This document shows, piece after piece, positions 15,210 to 22,301 of a stretch of 34,297 nt of DNA. Positions within the stretch are counted from its first letter, which is position 1. Each line of letters starts with the position of its first letter. The position numbers and the translations under genes were made by a program. Source of the DNA: an uncultured Winogradskyella sp. (GTDB taxonomy: Bacteria; Bacteroidota; Bacteroidia; Flavobacteriales; Flavobacteriaceae); assembly GCF_937958655.1 (NCBI RefSeq), contig NZ_CALGNH010000019.1:1-34297 (forward strand). The letters are read 5' to 3'. Below the pieces are notes generated by a model. It worked only from the letters and a program-made list of their open reading frames with translations. It was not told where the DNA came from and searched no databases.

Positions 15210-15733
15210 AAGTTGTTTTATTTGGTCCAGAATCCACTGGTAAAACAACACTCTCTCGCCAATTAGCAGACCATTATAATACAGAATGGGTGCCTGAGTA
15301 TGGGAGAGAATATCTGCAAAAAAAATGGGATTTAGAGCAAAGCGTCTGTCAGCCAGTAGATTTGCTTCCCATTGCAAAAGGGCAAATGAGGCTAGAGAAT
15401 TTGTTAGCTCAAAAAGCCAATAGGGTGTTAATTTGTGACACCGACTTGCTTGAGTATAAGGTGTATAGCGAAATGTATTATGCAAATACCTGTAACCCGA
15501 TTTTAGAAGCACATGCTCTAAAAAATTATTACGACCTTTATTTTTTGACCTATATTGACACGCCTTGGCAAGCAGACGACTTAAGAGACAGGCCAAATGA
15601 TAGGCTTCTTATGTTTAATGCTTTTGAGCAAACATTAAAAAAATATGACAGACCTTATGTAGTATTAAAAGGTGATAAAACTAAAAGATTTAAAACCGCT
15701 ACCCAACATATAAATAACCTATTACAACCATGA
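15170..15733 (+). CDS. NadR-like P-loop kinase
   Basis: A 187-residue soluble ATPase starting at the ATG at 15170, inside the end of the transporter gene. Walker A is GPESTGKTT at 19-27, and VPEYGREYL follows at 41-49, as in the ribosylnicotinamide kinase domain of NadR. ICDTDLLEYKVYSEMYY supplies the acidic nucleoside-site residue. There is no nucleotidyltransferase or HTH domain, so this is a stand-alone kinase, shorter than full NadR. It would phosphorylate the substrate entering through the PnuC protein: nicotinamide riboside if canonical, or possibly thiamine given the context. The last bases overlap the next start in ATGA, so the genes are tightly coupled. Confidence 0.85.
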   Translation: MEETLRQQPSDCIKVVLFGPESTGKTTLSRQLADHYNTEWVPEYGREYLQKKWDLEQSVCQPVDLLPIAKGQMRLENLLAQKANRVLICDTDLLEYKVYSEMYYANTCNPILEAHALKNYYDLYFLTYIDTPWQADDLRDRPNDRLLMFNAFEQTLKKYDRPYVVLKGDKTKRFKTATQHINNLLQP

Positions 15734-17286
15734 CATTTACCCAAAACGACCTACAACAAATGAAAACAAAAGCTATTTCTGTTGAAGATGTAGAATCACA
15801 GATTACGCTTTTTAAAAATGGTATTCCTTTTACAAATATTGCAGAAGCTGCCACTATTAATAAGGGTATAATTGCACTCACAGACAAGATTATTGATGAA
15901 GAAATTAAAAGATTTGATACCCATAAAAATGATTTAGACCTTGTAAAGTTTGTGCCAGCCTCTGGGGCAGCTACCAGAATGTTTAAGTTCTTATTTAAGT
16001 TTTTAAAGGACTATAAACCAGCAGAACACTCTATAAATTCTTTCATTAACACTAATGAATTAAAAGACATGTCTTTGTTTATGGTTGGTTTAGAAAAGAT
16101 GCCTTTTTATAACCAAGTATTAGAGCAATTAGTACAGCAAAATATTGATTTTGAAAAATTATCTACAAGTGAAAAAGTTTGGCATTTTGTAAATACAATG
16201 CTAGGTAGCGATCAATTAAATTTTGGAAACCAACCAAAGGGATTATTGCCATTTCATAAATACAAAACAGAACATATTTCTACAGCTTTTGAAGAACACC
16301 TTTACGAAGCAGCGCTTTATGCATCGTCTAAAAATAAGGCCAAACTTCATTTTACAATTTCAGAGCAATACCGAGATAAGTTTAGCGCGGAATTTAAGCG
16401 TATTGAGGAATATGTAGAGCAACATACAGGAGTGTCTTTTGATATTTCATTTTCGTATCAGCATCAATCTACAGATACTATAGCTGTCACCCTAGATAAC
16501 GAACCCTTTAGAGAGGATGATGATACTATACTTTTTAGACCGTCTGGCCATGGTGCCTTATTAAAAAACTTAAACGCAATAGAGGCAGATATTGTATTTA
16601 TAAAAAACATAGATAACGTTGTTGTAAAACAATACAAAGACGATGTAGCTAAGTACAAAAAAGTCTTAGCAGGTATGCTTATAAACCTGCAGAACAAAGC
16701 TTTTAAATTTTTAGAGCTTTTAGATTCCGATGCATTAGCAGAAGAAAATTTTAAGGAGATTGAGACCTTTTTAGTTAAAGACCTATGTGTTAAAATCTCT
16801 AAAGAATACCATAAGTACACCAATAAATATAAGGTTGAATATTTACAACAAAAACTTAATAGACCTATTCGTATTTGCGGAATGGTTAAGAATGAAGGTG
16901 AGCCAGGTGGTGGGCCTTTTTGGGTGAGAGATCAGTATGGTGACTATTCACTTCAAATTGTAGAATCAGCACAAATCAACTTAGAGGATAAAAAACAGCA
17001 CAGCATTTTAAAAAACGCTACACATTTTAATCCGGTAGATTTAATTTGTGGAGTTAAAAATTACAAAGGCGAAAAATTTGACCTTAATGCATTTGTAGAT
17101 CATAATGCAGCCTTTATTACTATGAAGACTAAAAAGGGTAAAGACCTTAAGGCTTTAGAACTACCAGGCCTTTGGAACGGCAGTATGGCCTATTGGAATA
17201 CTATTTTTGTAGAAATCCCTATCATTACTTTTAATCCAGTAAAAACAGTGAATGATCTTCTTAAAGCACCACATCAACTCAGTTAG
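15730..17286 (+). CDS. DUF4301 family protein, nucleotidyltransferase-like signature
   Basis: A 518-residue protein typical of Bacteroidota. Residues 75-84, VPASGAATRM, resemble the glycine-rich PAGGxGTRM loop of sugar nucleotidyltransferases. Near the C-terminus are MVKNEGEPGGGPFWVRD, GDYSLQIVESAQI, HFNPVDLICGV and LPGLWNGSMAYWNTIFVEIP. These suggest a large enzyme that binds a nucleotide, but no activity is established to my knowledge. It is translationally coupled to the NadR-like kinase by ATGA and is 2 bases before arfB. The context says it is co-expressed with the vitamin genes, but linkage need not mean shared function. Confidence 0.85.
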   Translation: MTFTQNDLQQMKTKAISVEDVESQITLFKNGIPFTNIAEAATINKGIIALTDKIIDEEIKRFDTHKNDLDLVKFVPASGAATRMFKFLFKFLKDYKPAEHSINSFINTNELKDMSLFMVGLEKMPFYNQVLEQLVQQNIDFEKLSTSEKVWHFVNTMLGSDQLNFGNQPKGLLPFHKYKTEHISTAFEEHLYEAALYASSKNKAKLHFTISEQYRDKFSAEFKRIEEYVEQHTGVSFDISFSYQHQSTDTIAVTLDNEPFREDDDTILFRPSGHGALLKNLNAIEADIVFIKNIDNVVVKQYKDDVAKYKKVLAGMLINLQNKAFKFLELLDSDALAEENFKEIETFLVKDLCVKISKEYHKYTNKYKVEYLQQKLNRPIRICGMVKNEGEPGGGPFWVRDQYGDYSLQIVESAQINLEDKKQHSILKNATHFNPVDLICGVKNYKGEKFDLNAFVDHNAAFITMKTKKGKDLKALELPGLWNGSMAYWNTIFVEIPIITFNPVKTVNDLLKAPHQLS

Positions 17287-17288
17287 TT

Positions 17289-17693
17289 TTGGATTTAGAA
17301 TTACTTAAATCCGAGCTCGTTTATAAGGCTGTAAGAAGCTCAGGTAGTGGAGGTCAAAACGTAAATAAAGTCGCCACAAAAGTTGTTTTGTACTTTAATT
17401 TAACAGCGTCCTTAGCCCTTAGTGCGCTAGAGAAAAATAAATTAGAAGTATTTTTTAAAAACAGAATTAATAAGGAAGGGATTCTTATTTTAACGGCTGG
17501 TGATAGCCGCAGTCAGTATAGAAATAAAATTAGTGTTACTAAACGTTTATTAGATTTAATTACCGAAGGATTAAAAGAAAACAAAAAACGAAAACCAACT
17601 GTCGTTCCTAAATCTGTAAAGAAAAAACGCTTAAATCTTAAGCGCAGAACCTCAGAAAAAAAAGCCAATAGAAAACCACCGAATATTGATTAA
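17289..17693 (+). CDS. arfB: Alternative ribosome-rescue factor ArfB (peptidyl-tRNA hydrolase)
   Basis: Frees ribosomes stalled on broken mRNA by hydrolysing peptidyl-tRNA. It is a 134-residue protein with the catalytic GGQ (residues 21-23, in SGSGGQNVNKV) and a Lys/Arg-rich tail (KKKRLNLKRRTSEKK) that in this family enters the empty mRNA channel. No ATG fits the N-terminus: the reading starts at TTG 17289 directly after the DUF4301 stop, and the residues following (DLELLKSELVYKAVRSSG) match the family start, so I accept TTG. The weak start and 2-base spacing suggest translation by re-initiation. Confidence 0.92.
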   Translation: MDLELLKSELVYKAVRSSGSGGQNVNKVATKVVLYFNLTASLALSALEKNKLEVFFKNRINKEGILILTAGDSRSQYRNKISVTKRLLDLITEGLKENKKRKPTVVPKSVKKKRLNLKRRTSEKKANRKPPNID

Positions 17694-17733
17694 AATTATT
17701 TTAAAATAATAAGTTTCAATTATTATTACTTAG

Positions 17734-17741
17734 TATATTTG
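17734..17741 (+). promoter_or_regulatory. -7 promoter element before the TPP riboswitch
   Basis: TATATTTG matches TAnnTTTG exactly and lies a few bases before the first riboswitch helix. Transcription should therefore begin at about 17747 and produce the riboswitch at the very 5' end. The -33 element is not obvious. Confidence 0.6.
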
Positions 17742-17744
17742 CGC

Positions 17745-17912
17745 CGTTCTCAAAAAGGGGTGCTTAATTGATTGACGATTTGAGATTGATGATTTATGAT
17801 TTTTGAATTAAACAGTTCTAAAACCTAAAATCCAAAATCTAAAATTTGAAATCTTTTGGCTGAGATCATACCCATTGAACCTGCGCAGGTAATGCTGCGA
17901 AGGAATGTGAAT
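17745..17912 (+). ncRNA. TPP riboswitch (THI element)
   Basis: GGGGTGC (17757-17763), GGCTGAGA (17858-17865), TACCCATTGAACCTG and GCGAAGGAAT are the strictly conserved TPP-sensing blocks in the right order. The aptamer senses thiamine pyrophosphate and normally lowers expression of the gene behind it. Between the first two blocks there are 94 bases instead of a short P3 extension. They are A/T-rich with two imperfectly complementary halves (near 17774-17808 and 17820-17855). The element controls the TonB-dependent receptor 120 bases downstream. Confidence 0.93.
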
Positions 17913-17967
17913 TTCTAAGGTCATTGCTATATTCTCTAAAAGAGATGGTAAGCTCACTTTAGAAATT
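17910..17967 (+). promoter_or_regulatory. Possible expression platform of the TPP riboswitch
   Basis: AATTTCTAAGGT (17910-17921) can pair with ACTTTAGAAATT (17956-17967), starting right where the aptamer's closing helix ends. TCTC and GAGA make a small inner hairpin. There is no strong U tract after it. A second small hairpin, CGATTA with TAATCG (18010-18029), ends two bases before the receptor ATG and could hide the ribosome site. Confidence 0.4.
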
Positions 17968-18031
17968 TAATAACTAATTATTAACTAAGAATAATTACCT
18001 CTTTTTATTCGATTATACATTCGTAATCGAT

Positions 18032-20278
18032 ATGAAAAATTTATTTCTTTTTTTAGTACTTTTTGCACTATCCCTCATTGCACAAGCGCAAAACAATTCA
18101 AAAGTTAAAGATTCTACAAAAACTGAAAAGCTCGATGAGGTTTTAGTAAAAGCAGTGCGTGTAGATGCCGATTCGCCAATAACGCACACTAATGTGTCTA
18201 AAGAGGAGTTGGCAAAACGTAATTTAGGGCAAGATATTCCTATTTTATTAAATTTCTTACCCTCTGTTGTTACCACTAGCGACGCTGGCGCTGGTATTGG
18301 TTATACAGGGATTAGAATTAGAGGTATAAGTGGTGCTTCTACCAATGTTACTATTAACGGTATTCAATATAACGATGCAGAAAGTTTAGGAACGTTTTGG
18401 GTAAATCTGCAAGACTTTTCATCGTCAGTAGAAAATTTACAAGTACAGCGTGGTGTTGGTTCTTCTACAAACGGAGCAGGTGCTTTTGGCGCTAGTGTAA
18501 ATATACTTACCGATGCAGTTGCTAGAGAAAGCAATGCAGAAACGTCTCATAGTTTTGGAAGTTTTAATACCAGACGTCACAACGTAAAATTTAGTACAGG
18601 TTTATTAAACGATAAAGTAGAAATTGCAGGACGATTATCGCAAATAAAATCAGATGGTTATATAGACAGAGCTACGTCAGATTTAAAAAGTTATTTTTTA
18701 CAAGGTAGTTATGTAAACGAAGGCACTTTAATTAAAGCAGTTGTATTCGGTGGTCATGAAATTACATACCAATCTTGGTACGGATTTAACCCAGTTGATG
18801 TGGCTGCTGTTGGAGCAAATCCAAACATAGATGAAAACAGAAGATTCAATATTAGTGGTATTCAGTTAGATGATGAAGGTAATTTTGAAGGCTTTTACGA
18901 AAACCAAGTGGATAATTACAAGCAAGACCACTACCAACTGCATTGGAACCAAAGATGGGACAATAATTGGTCTACAAATTTAGGTTTAAACTACACATAT
19001 GGGCGTGGTTTTTTTGAAGAATATGTGGATAATTATTACTACAGCAATGTGTTTTTTGCCGACGATGCAAGTTTTGACTTCTTAGGTAAGGAGCCTATTA
19101 CGGTTAATGGTGAGACTGTAGACTCTCAAGATTACATAAGAAGACGTTGGTTAGATAATGATTTTTATGTAGTTAATGCCAGTGTAAATTATAAAAACGA
19201 TCGTATAAATTCTATTACAGGTGTTTCTTATAGTAGCTATAAAGGAGATCATTTTGGTGAATTAATCTGGGAGCAGTATGCAGGCGATAATAATTTTGGC
19301 GATCGTTATTACGATGGGAATGGTCAGAAAAATGATTTTAATGCGTTTTCTAAAATAACCTATCGTGCTAATGATAAATTAAGTCTTTATGGCGATGTAC
19401 AGATACGTGCTATTAGTTACCAAACAAGTGGTATTAATTCTGATTTAGATCTTTTTGAAATTGATAAAAACTTTAATTTCTTTAATCCAAAATTAGGATT
19501 TAACTACAACTTAGACTCAAAAAGCGATTTGTATTTGTCATATGCCAGAGCAAACAGAGAACCAAGTAGAGGTGATTTTGAGAATAACGCAGATGTAAAA
19601 CCAGAAAGCCTTAATGACTTTGAGATGGGATGGCGTTACCGCAATAAAAATATTGGTATTAATGCAAATGCTTATTACATGGCTTATAACGAGCAGTTAG
19701 TAGCAACAGGTGCTTTAGATAATTCTGGTTCACAGATTAGAGATAACACTGGTGAGAGTTATAGATTAGGTTTAGAAGTAGAAGCCACAGTTGTTTTAAA
19801 CAAAGTAACCTTACAGCCAAACGTTACACTTAGCTCTAACAAAAACAGAGAAACCTTTTTTAAACGCGATGGTGTTTTGCAAAATTTAGGCAAAACAGAT
19901 ATTGCGTTTTCACCAAACGTAGTGGCCGCCAATGCTATAACGCTTAATGCAGCTCCAAATTTTAATGTGAGTTTACTCAGTAAATATGTAGGAGAACAAT
20001 TTATGAGTAATATAGAAGCAGAAGGCTCTAAATTAGATAGTTATTTTACTAACGATATAAATTTGGTATACGAAATAAAACCAAAAGGTATTTTTAAATC
20101 TATCATATTAACAGGTTTAATTAATAACATATTTGCAGAAGAATATATTTCAAACGGTTTCTTTTTTACGTTTGACGATGACTTCTCTAACCCAGGTACT
20201 GTAACAACTATAGAAGGTGCTGGCTTTTATCCGCAAGCAACTACTAACTTTTTAGTAGGTGCCACCTTTAAATTCTAA
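18032..20278 (+). CDS. TonB-dependent outer-membrane receptor, probably for thiamine
   Basis: A 748-residue outer-membrane beta-barrel. Residues 1-20 are a signal peptide (ending IAQAQ). The TonB box region is near 30-40 (KLDEVLVKA). The plug domain runs to about 165, with RIRGISGASTNVTINGIQ and VQRGVGSSTNGAGAFGASVN. The barrel ends in a terminal aromatic (ATFKF). It lacks the carboxypeptidase-regulatory N-terminal domain and any SusD partner, so it is not a polysaccharide-utilisation receptor. The TPP riboswitch directly upstream identifies thiamine or a related compound as the probable cargo, as in the Omr1 systems of Bacteroidota. Energy would come from the TonB/ExbBD complex. Confidence 0.92.
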   Translation: MKNLFLFLVLFALSLIAQAQNNSKVKDSTKTEKLDEVLVKAVRVDADSPITHTNVSKEELAKRNLGQDIPILLNFLPSVVTTSDAGAGIGYTGIRIRGISGASTNVTINGIQYNDAESLGTFWVNLQDFSSSVENLQVQRGVGSSTNGAGAFGASVNILTDAVARESNAETSHSFGSFNTRRHNVKFSTGLLNDKVEIAGRLSQIKSDGYIDRATSDLKSYFLQGSYVNEGTLIKAVVFGGHEITYQSWYGFNPVDVAAVGANPNIDENRRFNISGIQLDDEGNFEGFYENQVDNYKQDHYQLHWNQRWDNNWSTNLGLNYTYGRGFFEEYVDNYYYSNVFFADDASFDFLGKEPITVNGETVDSQDYIRRRWLDNDFYVVNASVNYKNDRINSITGVSYSSYKGDHFGELIWEQYAGDNNFGDRYYDGNGQKNDFNAFSKITYRANDKLSLYGDVQIRAISYQTSGINSDLDLFEIDKNFNFFNPKLGFNYNLDSKSDLYLSYARANREPSRGDFENNADVKPESLNDFEMGWRYRNKNIGINANAYYMAYNEQLVATGALDNSGSQIRDNTGESYRLGLEVEATVVLNKVTLQPNVTLSSNKNRETFFKRDGVLQNLGKTDIAFSPNVVAANAITLNAAPNFNVSLLSKYVGEQFMSNIEAEGSKLDSYFTNDINLVYEIKPKGIFKSIILTGLINNIFAEEYISNGFFFTFDDDFSNPGTVTTIEGAGFYPQATTNFLVGATFKF

Positions 20279-20301
20279 TAATACGTTAAACAATTTTAAA
20301 G

Positions 20302-20333
20302 CCAGAGGTTAATTATTAAGCCTCTGGTTTTTT
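20302..20333 (+). terminator. Intrinsic terminator after the TonB-dependent receptor
   Basis: CCAGAGG and CCTCTGG pair perfectly around a 12-base loop, followed by six T. It ends the riboswitch-controlled transcript and faces the leftward lipoprotein gene. Confidence 0.85.
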
Positions 20334-20335
20334 AT

Positions 20336-20770
20336 TCAGTTAGAAATAAAAAACTGACCATTACCCAAATTATCTACGCGGTAGGGTTTTAATGTACATT
20401 CACTTATATTACCCTCTAGACCAAAACCTGTACTAAGGCTGTACTGATTGGCATTCTCACAGTTAGATTCTACAACATCTCCAGTAGAAAATGTTAGTGT
20501 TGAGCATGTTGAGGGTGGTTGGCTAGGATCTGAGGCATCCCAAGCCAAAAGCGTAGAAGACGATAATCGCCACAACCAAATACCACTGTTTCCTTGATTT
20601 GATACGTAAACGCCATTACCATTAAATTGTAGCTGATTAAACTGTGGCAAGTTAGTATTTACATTAAGGTTAACACCTGCGTCAAATAGAAAGTTACAAT
20701 TGCTATTAATGACGTCGTCTGCTTTGCAGGAGAGGCATAAAATAGATACAATTAATAAGAGCTTTTTCAT
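20336..20770 (-). CDS. Small lipoprotein, Rieske-like fold without intact cluster ligands
   Basis: The start is the Met at 20770 (MKKLLLIVSILCLSC; 144 residues); the frame extends six codons further but with no better start. The lipobox LCLSC gives a Cys at position 15. The mature sequence VNLNVNTNLPQFNQLQFNG, LLAWDASDPSQPP and CTLKPYRV resembles a flavobacterial family whose other members carry a Rieske 2Fe-2S site. The canonical CxH and CxxH pairs are absent: the first ligand position shows DASDPSQ. This looks like a non-redox paralogue. The homology is from memory and moderately sure; the lipoprotein signal is clear. Confidence 0.6.
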   Translation of the reverse strand: MKKLLLIVSILCLSCKADDVINSNCNFLFDAGVNLNVNTNLPQFNQLQFNGNGVYVSNQGNSGIWLWRLSSSTLLAWDASDPSQPPSTCSTLTFSTGDVVESNCENANQYSLSTGFGLEGNISECTLKPYRVDNLGNGQFFISN

Positions 20771-20822
20771 CGTGTTTTTTGGGGTCAATTTACAATTATT
20801 TCAGCAATAGCTTAATATTTCA

Positions 20823-20830
20823 TATATTTG
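20823..20830 (+). promoter_or_regulatory. -7 promoter element for greA
   Basis: TATATTTG is an exact TAnnTTTG match about 100 bases upstream of the greA ATG. It puts both leader hairpins inside the transcript. Confidence 0.6.
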
Positions 20831-20837
20831 TGATACG

Positions 20838-20860
20838 ATCTCGTTAACGCGAGATTTTTT
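20838..20860 (+). terminator. Terminator-like hairpin 1 in the greA leader
   Basis: ATCTCG and CGAGAT pair perfectly with a 6-base loop and are followed by six T. The stem begins 8 bases after the -7 element. Confidence 0.55.
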
Positions 20861-20866
20861 ATTTAG

Positions 20867-20893
20867 TCCCGAACTCGTTTCGGGATATTTTTT
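20867..20893 (+). terminator. Terminator-like hairpin 2 in the greA leader
   Basis: TCCCGAA and TTCGGGA pair perfectly with a 5-base loop, followed by TATTTTTTG. It is 12 bases after the first hairpin and 40 bases before the ATG. Confidence 0.55.
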
Positions 20894-20932
20894 GATTATT
20901 ACCACAGATTATACAGATTAAACGAAAGAGTC

Positions 20933-21406
20933 ATGAGTAAAGTATCTTATTACACGGCAGAAGGATTAAAAAAATTAAGAGAAGAACTTAATCATCTTAA
21001 AGATGTTGAGCGTCCTAAGGCGTCGCAAGCCATTGCAGAGGCAAGAGATAAAGGAGATTTAAGTGAAAATGCAGAGTATGACGCTGCGAAGGAGGCGCAA
21101 GGAATGTTAGAGATGAAGATTTCTAAAATGGAAGAAACGCTTTCAAATGCAAGAGTTATAGACGAGTCTCAATTAGATACCTCTAAAGTATTAGCACTTT
21201 CTATCGTTAAGATTAAAAACCAAACTAACGGTATGGAAATGACCTATACTTTAGTTGCAGAAAGTGAAGCTGATTTAGCTTCTGGTAAAATTTCTGTTAA
21301 CTCACCAATTGGCAAAGGTTTATTAGGTAAATCTGTAGGTGACACTGCGGAAATACAAGTGCCTAGTGGTATTATGAAATTTGATATTTTAGAGATTTCG
21401 AGATAA
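20933..21406 (+). CDS. greA: Transcription elongation factor GreA
   Basis: Rescues backtracked RNA polymerase by stimulating cleavage of the 3' RNA end. The 157-residue length is normal. An N-terminal antiparallel coiled coil (about 8-75) carries the acidic tip DLSENAEY (42-49), whose D42 and E45 reach the polymerase active site. The C-terminal FKBP-like domain contains INSPIGKGLLGK-like sequence (VNSPIGKGLLGKSVGD) and ends MKFDILEISR. The start ATG 20933 follows a purine-rich GAAAGAG. A terminator follows the stop. Confidence 0.96.
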   Translation: MSKVSYYTAEGLKKLREELNHLKDVERPKASQAIAEARDKGDLSENAEYDAAKEAQGMLEMKISKMEETLSNARVIDESQLDTSKVLALSIVKIKNQTNGMEMTYTLVAESEADLASGKISVNSPIGKGLLGKSVGDTAEIQVPSGIMKFDILEISR

Positions 21407-21432
21407 TTAAAGGATAAAATATAATTAATAAC

Positions 21433-21461
21433 AAAAAGATTTCTTCTAAAGGAATCTTTTT
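21433..21461 (+). terminator. Intrinsic terminator after greA
   Basis: AAAAAGATT and AATCTTTTT pair over 9 bases, with an 11-base loop and a T-rich end. Confidence 0.75.
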
Positions 21462-21486
21462 ATCTTTATAAACAAATCCTCAATTT

Positions 21487-21879
21487 ATGGCTACACTATT
21501 TACCAAGATCATTAATGGCGAAATACCATCCTACAAAGTAGCAGAATCAGATGATTTTTATGCGTTTTTAGATATTAATCCAAACTCAAAAGGACATACG
21601 CTCTGCGTTCCCAAAAAAGAAGTCAACAAGATTTTTGATTTAGATGAAGCCACTTATATGGGTTTAATGCAGTTTTCTAGAAAAGTAGCTATAGCTATAG
21701 AGCAAGCTGTACCTTGCCAACGTGTTGGTCTCTCTGTTATAGGGTTAGAGGTACCTCATGTACATGTGCATTTAATTCCTTTACATTCTATGGAAAATGC
21801 GCGTTTTATTCATAAAGAAAAATTGACTTCAAAGGAATTTGAAACTATAGCGCAAAGTATAGCTTCTAACTTAAGCTAG
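21487..21879 (+). CDS. HIT family nucleotide hydrolase
   Basis: A 130-residue member of the histidine-triad family (Hint/HinT branch). It opens MATLFTKIINGEIPSYKV, has LDINPNSKGHTL in the core and the triad HVHVHLIP at 91-98 (H91, H93, H95). Relatives hydrolyse adenosine phosphoramidates or related nucleotides; the natural substrate is usually not known. The gene ends in TAG that shares CTAG with the stop of the convergent neighbour. Confidence 0.93.
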   Translation: MATLFTKIINGEIPSYKVAESDDFYAFLDINPNSKGHTLCVPKKEVNKIFDLDEATYMGLMQFSRKVAIAIEQAVPCQRVGLSVIGLEVPHVHVHLIPLHSMENARFIHKEKLTSKEFETIAQSIASNLS

Positions 21880-22232
21880 ATATTTATGATACCCATAATT
21901 ATTAAAACTACAATTATAAAAAGCAAAAGATCTAATAGAATAATAATCCATGCTAGTTTTTTTAGTTTTATTGATTTTGGTTTCGGATTAATGCTACGTT
22001 GCTGATAGTCTACAACACGTTCTATATCGTCAGTCCATTGTATAGGGAAAATAGACGTATCACAGTTATAACAATAGATGTCATAAGCGGTATCGTTTGT
22101 AATAGCTTTATAGAATGCGTTCTCAGTAAATTTTTGTTTAAATGTAATTTCTAAACCATCGGTAGAATAACATTCTGGACAGTTATTACTTAATCTTGCC
22201 TCCTTGAGTGTAAAAAATTTTGTTGAACCCAT
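21876..22232 (-). CDS. Small zinc-ribbon membrane protein
   Basis: A 118-residue protein from the Met at 22232 (MGSTKFFTLKEARLSNN). Two CxxC pairs (CPEC and, about 35 residues later, CYNC) form a probable zinc ribbon, and the C-terminal 28 residues are a membrane segment (LAWIIILLDLLLFIIVVLII). It would be a tail-anchored protein with the ribbon in the cytoplasm, if the topology is as drawn. I know no function. An upstream in-frame start would add 14 hydrophobic residues, but MGSTKFF is more plausible. Confidence 0.75.
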   Translation of the reverse strand: MGSTKFFTLKEARLSNNCPECYSTDGLEITFKQKFTENAFYKAITNDTAYDIYCYNCDTSIFPIQWTDDIERVVDYQQRSINPKPKSIKLKKLAWIIILLDLLLFIIVVLIIMGIINI

Positions 22233-22301
22233 AATCAAAATTAAAAAATAAAAATTTACATCCCTAAAGTCCACTCAAGGGTGTTTTTTAAAAGTTAATA
22301 A

